A stretch of 64,000 nt of DNA. Origin: G963674665 sp963674665 (GTDB lineage Bacteria; Desulfobacterota; Desulfovibrionia; Desulfovibrionales; Desulfovibrionaceae). The stretch spans positions 558,001 through 622,000 of the forward strand of contig CAXXPL010000011.1 in the NCBI GenBank assembly GCA_963674665.2, written 5' to 3'. Both the position numbers and the translations under genes were made by a program. Every line of letters starts with the position of its first letter. Within the stretch, counting starts at the first letter, position 1. The notes under the pieces are model-generated. The model was not told the DNA's origin and did not search any database. It saw nothing but the letters and a program-made list of their open reading frames with translations. This document shows positions 8,433 to 18,515 of the stretch, piece by piece.

Positions 8433-11398
8433 ATGTCACTTGTCCATGGCTTCGAGCTTGTTGAGGAAAGAAACATTCAGGAGATAGCGTCCATCGCCCG
8501 TCTCTGGAGGCATGAAAAAAGCGGAGCCGAGCTGCTTTCGCTTGTCAACGACGACGAAAACAAGGTGTTCGGCGTCACGTTGCGCACCCCTCCAAGGAAC
8601 TCCACCGGCGTTGCGCACATTCTGGAACACAGCGTATTGTGCGGTTCCAGGAAGTATCCGCTCAAGGAGCCGTTCGTCGAATTGCTCAAGGGCTCCCTGA
8701 AGACCTTCCTCAACGCGTTCACCTATCCGGACAAGACCTGTTATCCGGTCGCCAGTTGCAATTTGCAGGACTTCTACAATCTCATCGACGTCTACATGGA
8801 CGCCGTGTTCCATCCGCTGATTCCTGAGCACGTGTTCCGCCAGGAAGGATGGCGGTTGGTGCCTTCCGAGGACGATCCCGGCCTGGAGATGCAGGGTGTG
8901 GTCCTCAACGAGATGAAGGGCGCCTACTCCTCGCCGGACGCGGTGCTGCACGAGCGGGCCCAGCAGTCCGTGTTTCCGGATACCCTGTACGGTCTGGATT
9001 CGGGCGGCGATCCCGAACATATCCCTGATTTGACGTACGAGGAGTTCGTAAGTTTTCATCAGACCTACTATCATCCCAGCAATGCGCGATTTTTCTTCCA
9101 TGGAGACGATCCCGAGGAGCGCCGACTGGAGCTGGTGAACGAGATCATCGCTCCCTTTGGCAGGCTGGAGGTGGACTCCTCCATACAGCGGCAGCAGCCA
9201 CTGGACCAGCCGCGCATCTCGACCCTGCCCTATGCCGTGGATGCCGGAGAGGACAGACCCAACCGCGCCATGATGGTCATGAACTGGCTTATTCCCGGTG
9301 AGCGGACCTTTGGTCAGAGTCTGGCCCTGCACATGCTCGAGACAATGCTCGTGGGGCTGCCCGGCGCGCCCCTCCGCAAGGCGCTGCTGGACTCCGGCCT
9401 GGGTGAGGACCTGGCGGGTGTGGGGCTGGAGAGCGAACTGTTGCAGTCCTATTTTTCCACCGGGCTCAAGAACGTGGACCCGGCCAGGGTTCCGGACATC
9501 GAGGCGTTGATCCTGGGCACCCTGGAGAAGCTGGCCGACGAGGGCCTGCATCCGGAGCTGGTGGAGGCCGCGGTGAACAGCACGGAGTTCGACCTGCGGG
9601 AGAACAACACCGGCTCGTTCCCCAGGGGCTTGCATCTGATGCTGCGCTCCCTCACGAACTGGCTCTATGACATCGATCCCATGGCGCCCCTGGCCTTCGA
9701 GGAGCCCCTGGCCGACATCAAACGCAGGCTGGAGGCTGGTGAAAAGGTGTTCGAAGACATGCTGCGGCAATGCTTCCTGGAGAACAGGAGCCGCAACGTG
9801 CTGGTGCTGGTTCCGGACGAGACCTTGGCCCAGCGTCTCCAGGAGGAGGAGCACCGCAGACTGTCGGACATGGCAGCCTCCATGAGCGAGAAGGACATGG
9901 CGGAGTTGCGCGTCCAGGCGGAGGAGCTGGTCAGGCTGCAACAGGAGCCGGACTCCCAGGAGGCACTGGAGACCATTCCCCGTCTCAGCCTCGATGACCT
10001 GCCCCCGGAAAACACGCCCATTCCCCTGGAAGAGCGGGAGCTGGCCGGGCGCACCTGCCTGTTCCACGATATCGAGACCACGGGATTGGTCTACGCTGAT
10101 CTGGCTTTTGATCTGCGCCCCCTGCTGGATGGCAGGCCGGGCCTAGCACCCTTGCTGCCGTTGTTCGGCAGGGCCATGCTGGAGATGGGCACCAGCCGCC
10201 GCGACTATGTGTCCATGAGCATGCTCATCGCGCGCAAGACCGGCGGCATCGATCCTGACGTGCTGGTCTGTCCGGTGCAAGGGGCGGATCAGGCCCGGGC
10301 GCTGTTCATGCTGCGCTGCAAGGTCACCTGCGAAAAGATGCCCGAACTGGCGGACATTCTGCACGAGCTGTTCACGGAGGCGCGCTTCGATGACATGGAG
10401 CGGCTGCGGCAGCTGTTGCAGGAGGAGTTGGCGGGCCTGGAGGAGCGGATTTCCCCCATGGGGCACAGGATGGCCATGTCCAGGGTCCAGGCCCGGCTCA
10501 CCGAGGCCGGGAGACTGAACGAGCATTTGAACGGCATCAGCCAACTGCTCTTTCTGCGCCGCCTGAACGAGGTCATGGCGGCGGACCTGGCGCCCCTGCG
10601 CGCGGCCCTCGAGGAGTTGCGCGACCTGCTGTTGTGCAGGAGCAACCTGATGTTCAACCTCACCACATCGGGCAGTGATTTCGCCGCGGTGGCCCCCTTG
10701 CTGGACGGGCTGGGCGAATGCCTCCCTGGAAAGGGGAAGGAGCCGCAAGGCAAGGCCTTCGAGACCCTGCTCGGGGAGGGGTATCTTTACCCTGATGGCG
10801 AGGCCATGGGGCTGGGCAAGGACAAGGAGGGGCTGATCATCCCGGCCAACGTGAACTTCGTGGCCAGGGGATTCAGTCTGCGGAGCCTGGATACGCGTTC
10901 GACGGCGCGGCCCTCGTAGCATCCAGGCTGCTCAGCACAGGCTGGCTCTGGGAAAAGGTCAGGGTGCAGGGAGGGGCCTACGGCGCCTTCAATGTACTGG
11001 ACAGAATGAATGGCACCATGTCCTTCGCCTCCTATCGCGATCCCAATGTGGCCAAGACCATTGATATTTTCGACAAAAGCGGTCAATATCTACGTTCAAT
11101 CATCAGCGACCGGGGGTTGCTCGAAAAGGGTGTGATAGGAGTCGTGGGAGACATGGACGCCCATCTGCTGCCCGATGCCAAGGGCTTCACCTCCATGTTG
11201 CGCTGGCTCGGAAAAGACACTGAAGATATACGACAAGGTATGCGGGAGCAGGTACTGCGGCTGGACCCCGGGCACTTCGAGGTTCTGGCCCAGGCCTGTG
11301 AACAGGCTGCGCGGAACGGCATCGTCAGCGTGCTCGGGGCGCGTTCGGCTCTCGATCAATACGCGGTGGAGGGCTGGAGCCTGGAGCGCCTTTTGTAG
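8433..11398 (+). pseudogene. M16C metallopeptidase (presequence-protease-like) with one-base frameshift
   Basis: Insulinase-superfamily zinc peptidase related to PreP/Cym1, which degrades short unfolded peptides inside a large chamber. The inverted zinc motif HILEH is at residues 62-66 and the distal Glu lies in NEMKGAY. The ATG at 8433 follows TAGGAG. The first frame stops at 10917-10919, but similarity continues in another frame: after GFSLRSL (to 10889) the family sequence resumes as GYAFDGAAL (from 10889) and runs through WLWEKVRVQGGAYG to 11398. One G missing at about 10889-10890, where GGG would be expected, explains this. Repaired length is about 988 residues, normal for the family. 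It may be a recent mutation, programmed shift or sequencing error. Confidence 0.85.
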
Positions 11399-11455
11399 AG
11401 CGCCTTTGGCCGGTGTTTCGCCGGGCCATCGAGACTGTCAAAAGAGAACCAGGAT

Positions 11456-12658
11456 ATGACCGAAATCCGCGATCCGGAAGAACAACACAGGGAAACGGCG
11501 GCAGAAGAGCCGGATGAGTCCTCGGTGGACGAGTCCTCGAGCTATGGCGCGCCCTCTGTGGAATACCTGGACCAGGGTAACATCAAGATCATCCAGATCG
11601 GCGGCAGGCTGGACTATGAGGGCGTGGCCGGAATCTGGGAGAAGGTGATGCACCTGGCGGACTCCTGCGGCATGGACAAGCTGGTTCTTGATCTCAAGGG
11701 CGTGGATTTAATGGACATGGCTGGAGCCGGGCTGCTCACTGAGCTGCAGGTGAGGCGCGGCAAGAAGGCCGCGTTCCTGGAAATTCACGATCTGTCCAAG
11801 GAATTCCGCCCCCTGTTGGAGATGTTCGCACCCACCGACTTTGTGGACACCAAGGAGCGCGAGTCTTTCAGCCTGTCCGAAGAGGTGGGGCGTAACGCCT
11901 ACGCCATCTGGCTGGACATCGTTGACCTGGTGAGCTTCGTGGGCGAGATGGGGGTGGCGTTGGTCCTGGCCCTGCTCAACCCGCGCAGTATCCGCTGGAA
12001 GGATTTCTTCACGATCTGCGAGACCGCGGGAGTCAACGCCCTGCCCATCGTGGCCCTGATCGGCTTCCTCATGGGGCTGATCATGGCCTTTCAGTCCGCG
12101 GTGCCTTTGCAGCGATTCGGCGCGGACATCTGGGTGGCCAACCTGCTGACCATCTCCATGGTGCGCGAGCTCGGTCCCCTGGTCACAGCCATTCTGCTGG
12201 CCGGGCGTTCCGGCTCCTCCTTTGCAGCGGAGATCGGCACCATGACTGTGAACGAGGAGGTTGACGCCCTGAACACCATGGGCCTGGACCCGGTGCGGTT
12301 CCTTGCCGTGCCCCGCGTGCTGGGCGCCATGGTCATGACCCCGATCCTTTCCATATTTTTCGTGGTGTTCGCCCTTGTGGGGGGCTCCATCGTTGTCATG
12401 CAGTTCGGCTACCCCTTTGTGACCTACGTGCTGCGGGTGGAATCGGCCCTGCGCATGGGGGACCTGTGGGGCGGTCTGTTCAAGGCCCTGGTCTTCAGTC
12501 TCCTGGTGGCCGGGATCGGCTGCCACAGGGGGCTTCGTACAGGCCACGGGGCCAGCGCCGTTGGCTCCTCGACCACCTCGGCCGTGGTGACGGGGCTGGT
12601 GCTTATCGCGGTGTCGGACGGCATCCTGGCCGTTGCCTTCTATATTCTCGGATGGTGA
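11456..12658 (+). CDS. mlaE: MlaE-type lipid ABC permease with N-terminal STAS domain
   Basis: Inner-membrane permease of an MCE/Mla-type phospholipid transport system, 400 residues. Residues 1-35 are acidic and probably disordered; about 36-140 form a STAS domain with LVLDLKGVDLMDMAGAGLL, equivalent to the separate MlaB protein; about 150-400 form the MlaE domain with five or six membrane segments and the signature RELGPLVTAILLAGRSGSS followed by EIGTMTVNEEVDAL. It is the first gene of a tight mlaE-mlaF-mlaD-lipoprotein operon. The STAS-MlaE fusion is known in other proteobacteria and dispenses with a stand-alone mlaB. Confidence 0.92.
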   Translation: MTEIRDPEEQHRETAAEEPDESSVDESSSYGAPSVEYLDQGNIKIIQIGGRLDYEGVAGIWEKVMHLADSCGMDKLVLDLKGVDLMDMAGAGLLTELQVRRGKKAAFLEIHDLSKEFRPLLEMFAPTDFVDTKERESFSLSEEVGRNAYAIWLDIVDLVSFVGEMGVALVLALLNPRSIRWKDFFTICETAGVNALPIVALIGFLMGLIMAFQSAVPLQRFGADIWVANLLTISMVRELGPLVTAILLAGRSGSSFAAEIGTMTVNEEVDALNTMGLDPVRFLAVPRVLGAMVMTPILSIFFVVFALVGGSIVVMQFGYPFVTYVLRVESALRMGDLWGGLFKALVFSLLVAGIGCHRGLRTGHGASAVGSSTTSAVVTGLVLIAVSDGILAVAFYILGW

Positions 12659-12662
12659 CCTG

Positions 12663-13451
12663 ATGGACCAGCGGGGAGGCAGAGGAACATCCAGGCGGGA
12701 CCGCAAGGGGCCCATCATCCAGGTTCGGGACCTGGTCATCGGCTATAGCGAGGTGCCCATTCTCAGGGATCTGAGTTTCGACGTGCAGCGGGGTGAGGTG
12801 TTCGTCATTCTCGGGGGTTCGGGCTGCGGCAAGAGCACGTTGCTCAAAAACATGATCGGGTTGTACGACCCCCTGGAAGGTTCCGTCGTCATCGACGGCG
12901 ACGACATGGTGGGCGCGGACTCCAGGACCAGGACGCGCATCCTGCGTAAGATCGGCGTCACGTACCAGTCCAGCGCATTGTTCGGGTCCATGACCCTTAT
13001 GGAGAACGTGCGGCTCCCCATGGAGGAGTTCACGGACCTGCCCGAGGACACCATGGACCTGATGAGCCGAATGAAGCTTTCTTTGGTCGGTCTTTTAGGC
13101 TATGAGCACCACATGCCGTCGGAACTTTCGGGGGGGATGCAGAAGCGCGCCGCCATGGCCCGGGCCATGGCTCTCGATCCCATGCTTATTTTTCTGGACG
13201 AGCCCTCGGCCGGGCTGGATCCCATAACCTCGGCCGGTTTGGACAAGCTCATGCTGACTCTGCGGGACAGCCTGGGCATCACCTTTGTCATCGTCTCGCA
13301 TGAACTGCCCAGCATTTACAGCATAGCTGACCGGGTGATAATGCTGGACAAACGCGCCAAGACTATAATTGCCGAAGGCAACCCCATCGATTTGCGTGAC
13401 AATTCGGACAACCCCCAGGTGAGGCGTTTTTTCAATCGCGAACCGGACTGA
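12663..13451 (+). CDS. mlaF: MlaF-type ABC ATPase
   Basis: Cytoplasmic ATPase of the lipid transporter, 262 residues. Walker A is GGSGCGKST, the signature is LSGGMQKRAAMARA, and Walker B is LIFLDEPSAGLDP. The LSGGMQKR form of the signature and the GLDPITS segment are typical of the MlaF group. The ATG at 12663 lies four bases after the mlaE stop. An N-terminal stretch of about 18 basic residues precedes the fold. It would pair with the STAS-MlaE permease and energise movement of phospholipid to or from the MlaD ring. Confidence 0.92.
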   Translation: MDQRGGRGTSRRDRKGPIIQVRDLVIGYSEVPILRDLSFDVQRGEVFVILGGSGCGKSTLLKNMIGLYDPLEGSVVIDGDDMVGADSRTRTRILRKIGVTYQSSALFGSMTLMENVRLPMEEFTDLPEDTMDLMSRMKLSLVGLLGYEHHMPSELSGGMQKRAAMARAMALDPMLIFLDEPSAGLDPITSAGLDKLMLTLRDSLGITFVIVSHELPSIYSIADRVIMLDKRAKTIIAEGNPIDLRDNSDNPQVRRFFNREPD

Positions 13452-13466
13452 TATCTGGAATCACGG

Positions 13467-14645
13467 ATGCCTACGAAGAAAACCTACTTCAAGATCGGAG
13501 TCTTTGTCCTCACCGGGGTGAGCATCCTCCTGGCAGTCGTCATATTTGTCGGGGGATCCGAGCTGTTGCGCAAGACCATGCCCGCGGAGACCTATTTCAA
13601 CGAGTCCGTGCAGGGCCTGGATATCGGCGCGCCGGTCAAGTACCGTGGCGTGGCCGTGGGGCGGGTCAGCAGCATCGGCTTCATCACCAACAAATACGAT
13701 ATCGAGAACAGGAACTCCCAGGCCTCGCGCTACGTGCTCGTGGAGATGCAGCTCGAGGAAAAACTGATGAAGGATTTCCTGCCCATCAAGAACATCCAGG
13801 AGCGGCTGAAGAAGATCGTGGACCTGGGGCTGCGCATCCGGCTCACCACCCAGGGGCTCACCGGCGTGGCCTTCCTGGAGATCAACTTTTTCGATCCCAC
13901 CACCAATCCGGCCCTGCCCATAGACTGGGAGCCGGACGTCCTGTATTTCCCTTCCGCGCCCAGCACCATGAGCCGCCTTGAATCGGCTCTGGAGGCCGTG
14001 GGGGGCGTGATGCGCGACCTGGAACGGGTGAATTTCGAGCAGTTCGCCAACTCCATCGACGGACTGCTGCAGACCATGGACAAGGCCCTTCAGGAGGCCA
14101 ATGTCCAGGACATCGGCGAGCTCGTGGTCCAGGACCTGGCCGAGGTCAAGGCCATCCTCAAGCGGGTGCGGGTGATCCTGGACGATCCAAAGACAGAGCA
14201 GCTCATCCCCAACGCCACGGACGCGGCGGCCAGCGCCAAGCGCATACTCGAGGGTTCGGAAAAGAAGGTCGTGGCCGCGGTGGAGGCCATCAAGGAGGCC
14301 GCGGTGAAGTTCCAGCACACCGCGGACAACCTGGACAAGCTCCTGGCCAACCCGGCGTTGACCAAGTCGGCGGACAAGCTGCCCGGAACCCTGGAGAACG
14401 TGGAGGCCGCCTCGGTGAAGATCCGCCGCAGCGCCACGGAACTCGACCGACTCCTGCGCGGCATCAACACGCTCATGCAGGAGCAGGGGGGCAACATCGG
14501 GGCCATCGTGGAGAACGTCAAGGCCCTGGTGGAGAGTTTCAACAACCTGGTCACGGACGTGGAGCGCCAGCCCTCGCGGCTGTTGTTCGCAGCGCCCCCG
14601 AACAAGGTGGACATGGATAAACTGCCGGTCAAGGAAGAACAATGA
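13467..14645 (+). CDS. mlaD: MlaD-type MCE-domain protein
   Basis: Periplasmic, inner-membrane-anchored lipid-binding ring subunit of 392 residues. An N-terminal membrane helix (about residues 9-31) is followed by one MCE domain with VQGLDIGAPVKYRGVAVGRV. The long C-terminal part (about 160-390) is alpha-helical with repeated coiled-coil-like segments, longer than Escherichia coli MlaD (about 183 residues) and more like PqiB/LetB-style or plant TGD2-type extensions. It starts 15 bases after mlaF and overlaps the next gene by four bases (ATGA). Confidence 0.9.
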   Translation: MPTKKTYFKIGVFVLTGVSILLAVVIFVGGSELLRKTMPAETYFNESVQGLDIGAPVKYRGVAVGRVSSIGFITNKYDIENRNSQASRYVLVEMQLEEKLMKDFLPIKNIQERLKKIVDLGLRIRLTTQGLTGVAFLEINFFDPTTNPALPIDWEPDVLYFPSAPSTMSRLESALEAVGGVMRDLERVNFEQFANSIDGLLQTMDKALQEANVQDIGELVVQDLAEVKAILKRVRVILDDPKTEQLIPNATDAAASAKRILEGSEKKVVAAVEAIKEAAVKFQHTADNLDKLLANPALTKSADKLPGTLENVEAASVKIRRSATELDRLLRGINTLMQEQGGNIGAIVENVKALVESFNNLVTDVERQPSRLLFAAPPNKVDMDKLPVKEEQ

Positions 14646-15289
14646 CATCAAGGCTCACCCTCGTGGCTCTGGCAGGCGTTCTGATGCTGTCCATGCTGGG
14701 CTGTTCCAGCGGAGGAGGGGGCGGTTTGCTGGAGCAACCCGATCCCGTGAAGCGCTATTATGTTCTCGCGGCCCAACGTCAGGGTGGGAGTTGCGGCACC
14801 AGCGACAAGGGAGTGCTTTCGGTGCGCAGGACGAACGTGGCGCCCAGCTACGCCTCCAGGGAACTGGTGTACCGCGTGGGACCCGAGGCCTACACCAAGG
14901 ATTACTACAATCTGTTGCTGGTGCAGCCCAATGACCAGCTCACCGAGACCTTGACCTCCTGGCTCACGGCGAGCGGGCTGTTCAGACACGTGACCCCGGC
15001 ACAGAGCGCGCTCAGGCCGGACTATATCCTGGAATCGTCCATACTCAAGCTGTACGGCGATTTCAGCGCGCAAGGCTCGGCCAAGGCCGTGCTCGAGGCG
15101 CAGTTCTTTCTGCTCAAGGACGATATGGCGCAGTACAACGTGCTGTTCTGTCATGATTATTCGGAGGAAGTGACGTTTGGCGATCGTTCGCCGGAAGGGT
15201 TGATCAAGGCCATGAATCAGGGCTTGTCCGCCATATTCCAACGCCTGGAAGCGGACATGGCCGAGGCTCTGGCCAGGGATGCTTCCTGA
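14642..15289 (+). CDS. ABC-type transport auxiliary lipoprotein (PqiC/YmbA-like)
   Basis: Outer-membrane-directed lipoprotein of 215 residues. The signal peptide ends in the lipobox LSMLGC, with the lipidated Cys at about residue 21 followed by a Gly/Ser linker. The segment KRYYVLAAQR and later YILESSILKLYGDF match the auxiliary lipoprotein family found next to MCE genes (PqiC-like). It overlaps mlaD by ATGA, so it is translationally coupled. It probably forms the outer-membrane partner in place of MlaA/MlaC, neither of which is encoded here. Confidence 0.82.
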   Translation: MTSRLTLVALAGVLMLSMLGCSSGGGGGLLEQPDPVKRYYVLAAQRQGGSCGTSDKGVLSVRRTNVAPSYASRELVYRVGPEAYTKDYYNLLLVQPNDQLTETLTSWLTASGLFRHVTPAQSALRPDYILESSILKLYGDFSAQGSAKAVLEAQFFLLKDDMAQYNVLFCHDYSEEVTFGDRSPEGLIKAMNQGLSAIFQRLEADMAEALARDAS

Positions 15290-15341
15290 GACCTGGGGCG
15301 TCACCCACGGCGCCGGATTCCACAACGAAGAGGGGTGTCTT

Positions 15342-16481
15342 ATGAAATGTCGCGTTCTTTTTGCCAGTCTGTTGGTCTTTTTGCTCTCCGCCAGCCTGAG
15401 CCTTGCCGCCGAACCCATCAAGCTCGGTGCGGTGTTCTCCATCACCGGACCGGCCTCCTTCCTGGGGGAACCCGAGAAGAACACCGTGGAGCTCGCCGTG
15501 GAAATCGTGAACCAGAATGGCGGGGTCCTTGGCCGCCCTCTGGAAGCCATCATCTATGATGACGAGACCGACGTGAACAAGTGCGTGCTCAACGTGGACA
15601 AGCTGCTGCGCAAGGACAAGGTGGTGGCGGTCATGGGCCCCACCACCTCGGGCAATACTCTGGCCGTACTCATGAAGGCCGATCAGCACAAGATCCCCAT
15701 GATGTCCTGCGCCTCTGCCGACAAGATCGTCAAACCCCTCAAGCCCTTTGTTTTCAAGAACACGCCGTCCGATCGCTTCGCCGTGCTCAGGATTCTCGAT
15801 CACTGCAAGGCCCGGGGCTACAAGAAGATCGCCGCCATCACCGTGTCCGACGGCTTCGGCCAGGCGGGCCGCACCTTCATTCAGGAACTGGTTCCGGCCG
15901 AGGGCTTCGAGCTGGTGGCCGATGAGGTCTACGCTCCCAAGGATACGGACATGACCGCGCAGCTCACCAAGATCAAGAGTCAGAACCCCGACGCCATCAT
16001 CTGCTGGGGCACCAACCCCGGACCCGCGGTCATCGCGCGTAACCGCACCCAGCTGGGCATCGACATTCCCCTGTACATGAGCCACGGCGTGGCCTCCAAG
16101 AAGTTCATCGAGCTGGCCGGCGACTCCGCCGAAGGCCTGATGCTCCCCGCGGGGCGGCTCATCGTGGCCGAGCACCTGCCCGAGGACAATCCCCAGAAGG
16201 CCGTGCTCATGAAGTACAAGACCATGTACGAGGAGCGCTACAAGAGCGCCGTGTCCACCTTTGGCGGGCACGGCTGGGACGCGGTCATGCTTCTGGCCGC
16301 GGCCATCGAGATCGCTGGCTCCGACGACCCCGCCGCCATCCGCGACGGCCTGGAGAAGATCAAGAATCATGTGGGTACCGCGGGCATCTACAACATGTCC
16401 GCCGAGGATCACAACGGTCTGGATGAGACCGCCTTCACCATGATCAAGATCGAGAACGGCGACTGGAAGATCATTGAGTAG
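15342..16481 (+). CDS. livJ: Branched-chain amino-acid-type ABC substrate-binding protein
   Basis: Periplasmic binding protein of 379 residues (Peripla_BP_6 type). The signal peptide covers about residues 1-23 (ending SLSLAA), then EPIKLGAVFSITGPASFLG opens the mature domain as in LivJ homologues. The ATG at 15342 fits the signal peptide; the open frame reaches 63 bases further upstream without one. It is the first gene of a livJHMGF set. Such proteins bind Leu/Ile/Val but also amides, urea or aromatic acids. The adjacent phenylacetate-CoA ligase makes an aromatic or other carboxylate ligand plausible; this is inference. Confidence 0.88.
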   Translation: MKCRVLFASLLVFLLSASLSLAAEPIKLGAVFSITGPASFLGEPEKNTVELAVEIVNQNGGVLGRPLEAIIYDDETDVNKCVLNVDKLLRKDKVVAVMGPTTSGNTLAVLMKADQHKIPMMSCASADKIVKPLKPFVFKNTPSDRFAVLRILDHCKARGYKKIAAITVSDGFGQAGRTFIQELVPAEGFELVADEVYAPKDTDMTAQLTKIKSQNPDAIICWGTNPGPAVIARNRTQLGIDIPLYMSHGVASKKFIELAGDSAEGLMLPAGRLIVAEHLPEDNPQKAVLMKYKTMYEERYKSAVSTFGGHGWDAVMLLAAAIEIAGSDDPAAIRDGLEKIKNHVGTAGIYNMSAEDHNGLDETAFTMIKIENGDWKIIE

Positions 16482-16500
16482 CGGCCCAGCTTGACAAGAC

Positions 16501-16567
16501 GCCCTTCAAGGGCTCAAAAGAACGAAAAAAACATGCCGGGGACAGCCTGCACAGGGCTCTCCCCGGC
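16501..16567 (+). terminator. Paired hairpins between livJ and livH
   Basis: A small stem GCCCTT/AAGGGC (16501-16513) is followed by a larger one with arms GCCGGGGACAGCC (16535-16547) and GGGCTCTCCCCGGC (16554-16567). There is no T-run. Such a structure between a binding-protein gene and its permease genes commonly gives excess binding protein by partial termination or 3'-end protection. Confidence 0.5.
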
Positions 16568-16633
16568 GATTTCCCACTGCCGCCCGATACCCCGGAACAT
16601 CCAATCCTTTAGCGGAGCACGACCACCCGAACC

Positions 16634-17515
16634 ATGACCGTGTCCAGTCTTCTGCAATACCTGATTTCAGGACTCACAGTCGGCGCGACCTATGGTCTCA
16701 CCGGCCTGGGGTTCACAATAATTTTCAACACCACCGGTATCATCAACTTCGCGCAGGGCGAGTTCGTCATGCTCGGGGGCATGCTCAGCGTGTATTTCAA
16801 CGCCGGGCTGGGCCTCCCCCTGGCCCTGTCCGTGCTTCTGGCCATCGTGGTCACCACCATTGTGGGCGCCTTTATCGAGCGGTTCACCATCCGGCCGGTG
16901 CGAAAGGCCGGGGCCATCGAGCTGATCATCATCACCATCGGGCTGTCCATCGTGATCAGGGGCGTGGCCATGCTGCTCTGGGGCAAGGACACATTCGCGC
17001 TGCCGCCGTTTTCCGGCAACACACCCATCCCCCTGCTCGGTGCCACGCTGCTCCCACAAAGCCTGTGGATTCTGGGCATATCCATGCTGCTGCTCCTTGC
17101 CCTGAAGCTCATCTTCAGCAAGACGCTCTTCGGCAAGGCCATGCTCGCCTGCTCCCATAATCCCAAGGCCGCGTACCTGGTGGGCGTGGACGTGTCGCGC
17201 ATGGTCATGTACTCGTTCATGATCTCCGCCACTGTCGGAGCCATCGGCGGCACCATCCTCGCCCCCATCACCCTGACCTCCTATGACAAGGGCATCCTGC
17301 TCGGGCTCAAGGGCTTTGCGGCCTGCATCCTGGGCGGACTGGGCAATCCCTTTGGCGCCGCTGCCGGTGGCCTTATCCTGGGGGTGCTGGAGTCCTTCGG
17401 CGCGGGGTTCATCTCTTCGGCCTACAAGGACGCCTTCGCGTTCATCATCCTGTTGTTGCTGCTCTTCGTGAAACCGTCGGGTCTGTTCGGCAAAGCAAGC
17501 GCCAAGCGCGTATGA
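16634..17515 (+). CDS. livH: Branched-chain amino-acid-type ABC permease LivH
   Basis: Inner-membrane permease of 293 residues with about eight hydrophobic helices. GLTVGATYGLTGLGFTIIF near the start and FAQGEFVMLGGM are typical of LivH; KGFAACILGGLGNPFGAAAGG near the C-terminus is the cytoplasmic loop contacting the ATPase. The ATG at 16634 has only a distant CGGAG upstream. livM begins 13 bases after the stop. Confidence 0.92.
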   Translation: MTVSSLLQYLISGLTVGATYGLTGLGFTIIFNTTGIINFAQGEFVMLGGMLSVYFNAGLGLPLALSVLLAIVVTTIVGAFIERFTIRPVRKAGAIELIIITIGLSIVIRGVAMLLWGKDTFALPPFSGNTPIPLLGATLLPQSLWILGISMLLLLALKLIFSKTLFGKAMLACSHNPKAAYLVGVDVSRMVMYSFMISATVGAIGGTILAPITLTSYDKGILLGLKGFAACILGGLGNPFGAAAGGLILGVLESFGAGFISSAYKDAFAFIILLLLLFVKPSGLFGKASAKRV

Positions 17516-17528
17516 CAAGGGGCAGGGC

Positions 17529-18515
17529 ATGAGCCAATTCAAACATTCGCTGCTCCCGGTCCTCGGCTTTCTGGTTTTGCTGCTGGCGCTGCCACACTGC
17601 CTGGCCAACGACTACTACGTGAGCGTACTGCTGATCTCGGCAATCAACGCCATCATCGTTGTGGGGCTGAACCTGCTCATGGGGTACGCCGGTCAGATCT
17701 CCCTGGGGCATGCGGCGTTCTACGGCCTGGCCGCGTACATCAGCGGCATCGCCACCACCACCTACATGCTGCCCATCTGGGCCGGCGGGCTCATCGCCCT
17801 GGTCCTGGTCTGTGTGGTGGCCTTTCTCATAGGCATTCCCACCCTGAAGCTCTCAGGCCATTACCTGGGCATGGCCACCCTTGGTTTTGGGGTGATCGTC
17901 TACATCGTGTTCAACGAGAGTATCGAGATCACCGGCGGCCCTTCCGGATTTGTGGGCATCCCCAGATTTTCGCTGTTCGGTTTCAGCTTTGACTCGGACC
18001 TGAGCTACTACTATCTCACCGCCACGGTGCTGGCCCTGGTGGTGCTTGCCTCTCTGCATCTGATCCACTCCCGCACGGGGCGGGCCCTGCGGGCCATCCA
18101 CACCAGCGAGAAGGCGGCCCAGGTCTCGGGCATCGACATCGCCAAGTACAAGCTGCTGGTGTTCGTACTCTCCGCGCTCTATGCCGGCATAGCGGGGGTG
18201 CTCTACGCCCACTACCTCTGTTTTGTGGCGCCCAGCTCCTTTGGCTTCTCCTTTTCAGTGGTCCTGGTGACCATGGTGGTGCTCGGCGGCATGTCCTCCA
18301 TCTGGGGAGCCGTGGTGGGCGCGTTCTTCCTCACCGTGCTCCCGCAGTTCCTGCACGTGTTCGAGAAGTTCGAGACCCTGATCTTCGGCTCCATCCTGGT
18401 ACTCAGCATGATGTTCATGCCCACCGGCCTGGTGGGGGGGATAGGCAAGCTGCGGCAGCTTTTACAGCGACGCCGCAAGGCGCAGCTGGAGGCCGGGGAG
18501 GTGCACCGTGGCTGA
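17529..18515 (+). CDS. livM: Branched-chain amino-acid-type ABC permease LivM
   Basis: Second membrane subunit, 328 residues, with eight to ten hydrophobic helices. GLNLLMGYAGQISLGHAAF and the later VVLGGMSSIWGAVVGAF loop are LivM signatures. The start at 17529 follows AAGGGGCAGGGC. Its last eight bases overlap the GTG start of livG, indicating coupled translation. Confidence 0.92.
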   Translation: MSQFKHSLLPVLGFLVLLLALPHCLANDYYVSVLLISAINAIIVVGLNLLMGYAGQISLGHAAFYGLAAYISGIATTTYMLPIWAGGLIALVLVCVVAFLIGIPTLKLSGHYLGMATLGFGVIVYIVFNESIEITGGPSGFVGIPRFSLFGFSFDSDLSYYYLTATVLALVVLASLHLIHSRTGRALRAIHTSEKAAQVSGIDIAKYKLLVFVLSALYAGIAGVLYAHYLCFVAPSSFGFSFSVVLVTMVVLGGMSSIWGAVVGAFFLTVLPQFLHVFEKFETLIFGSILVLSMMFMPTGLVGGIGKLRQLLQRRRKAQLEAGEVHRG

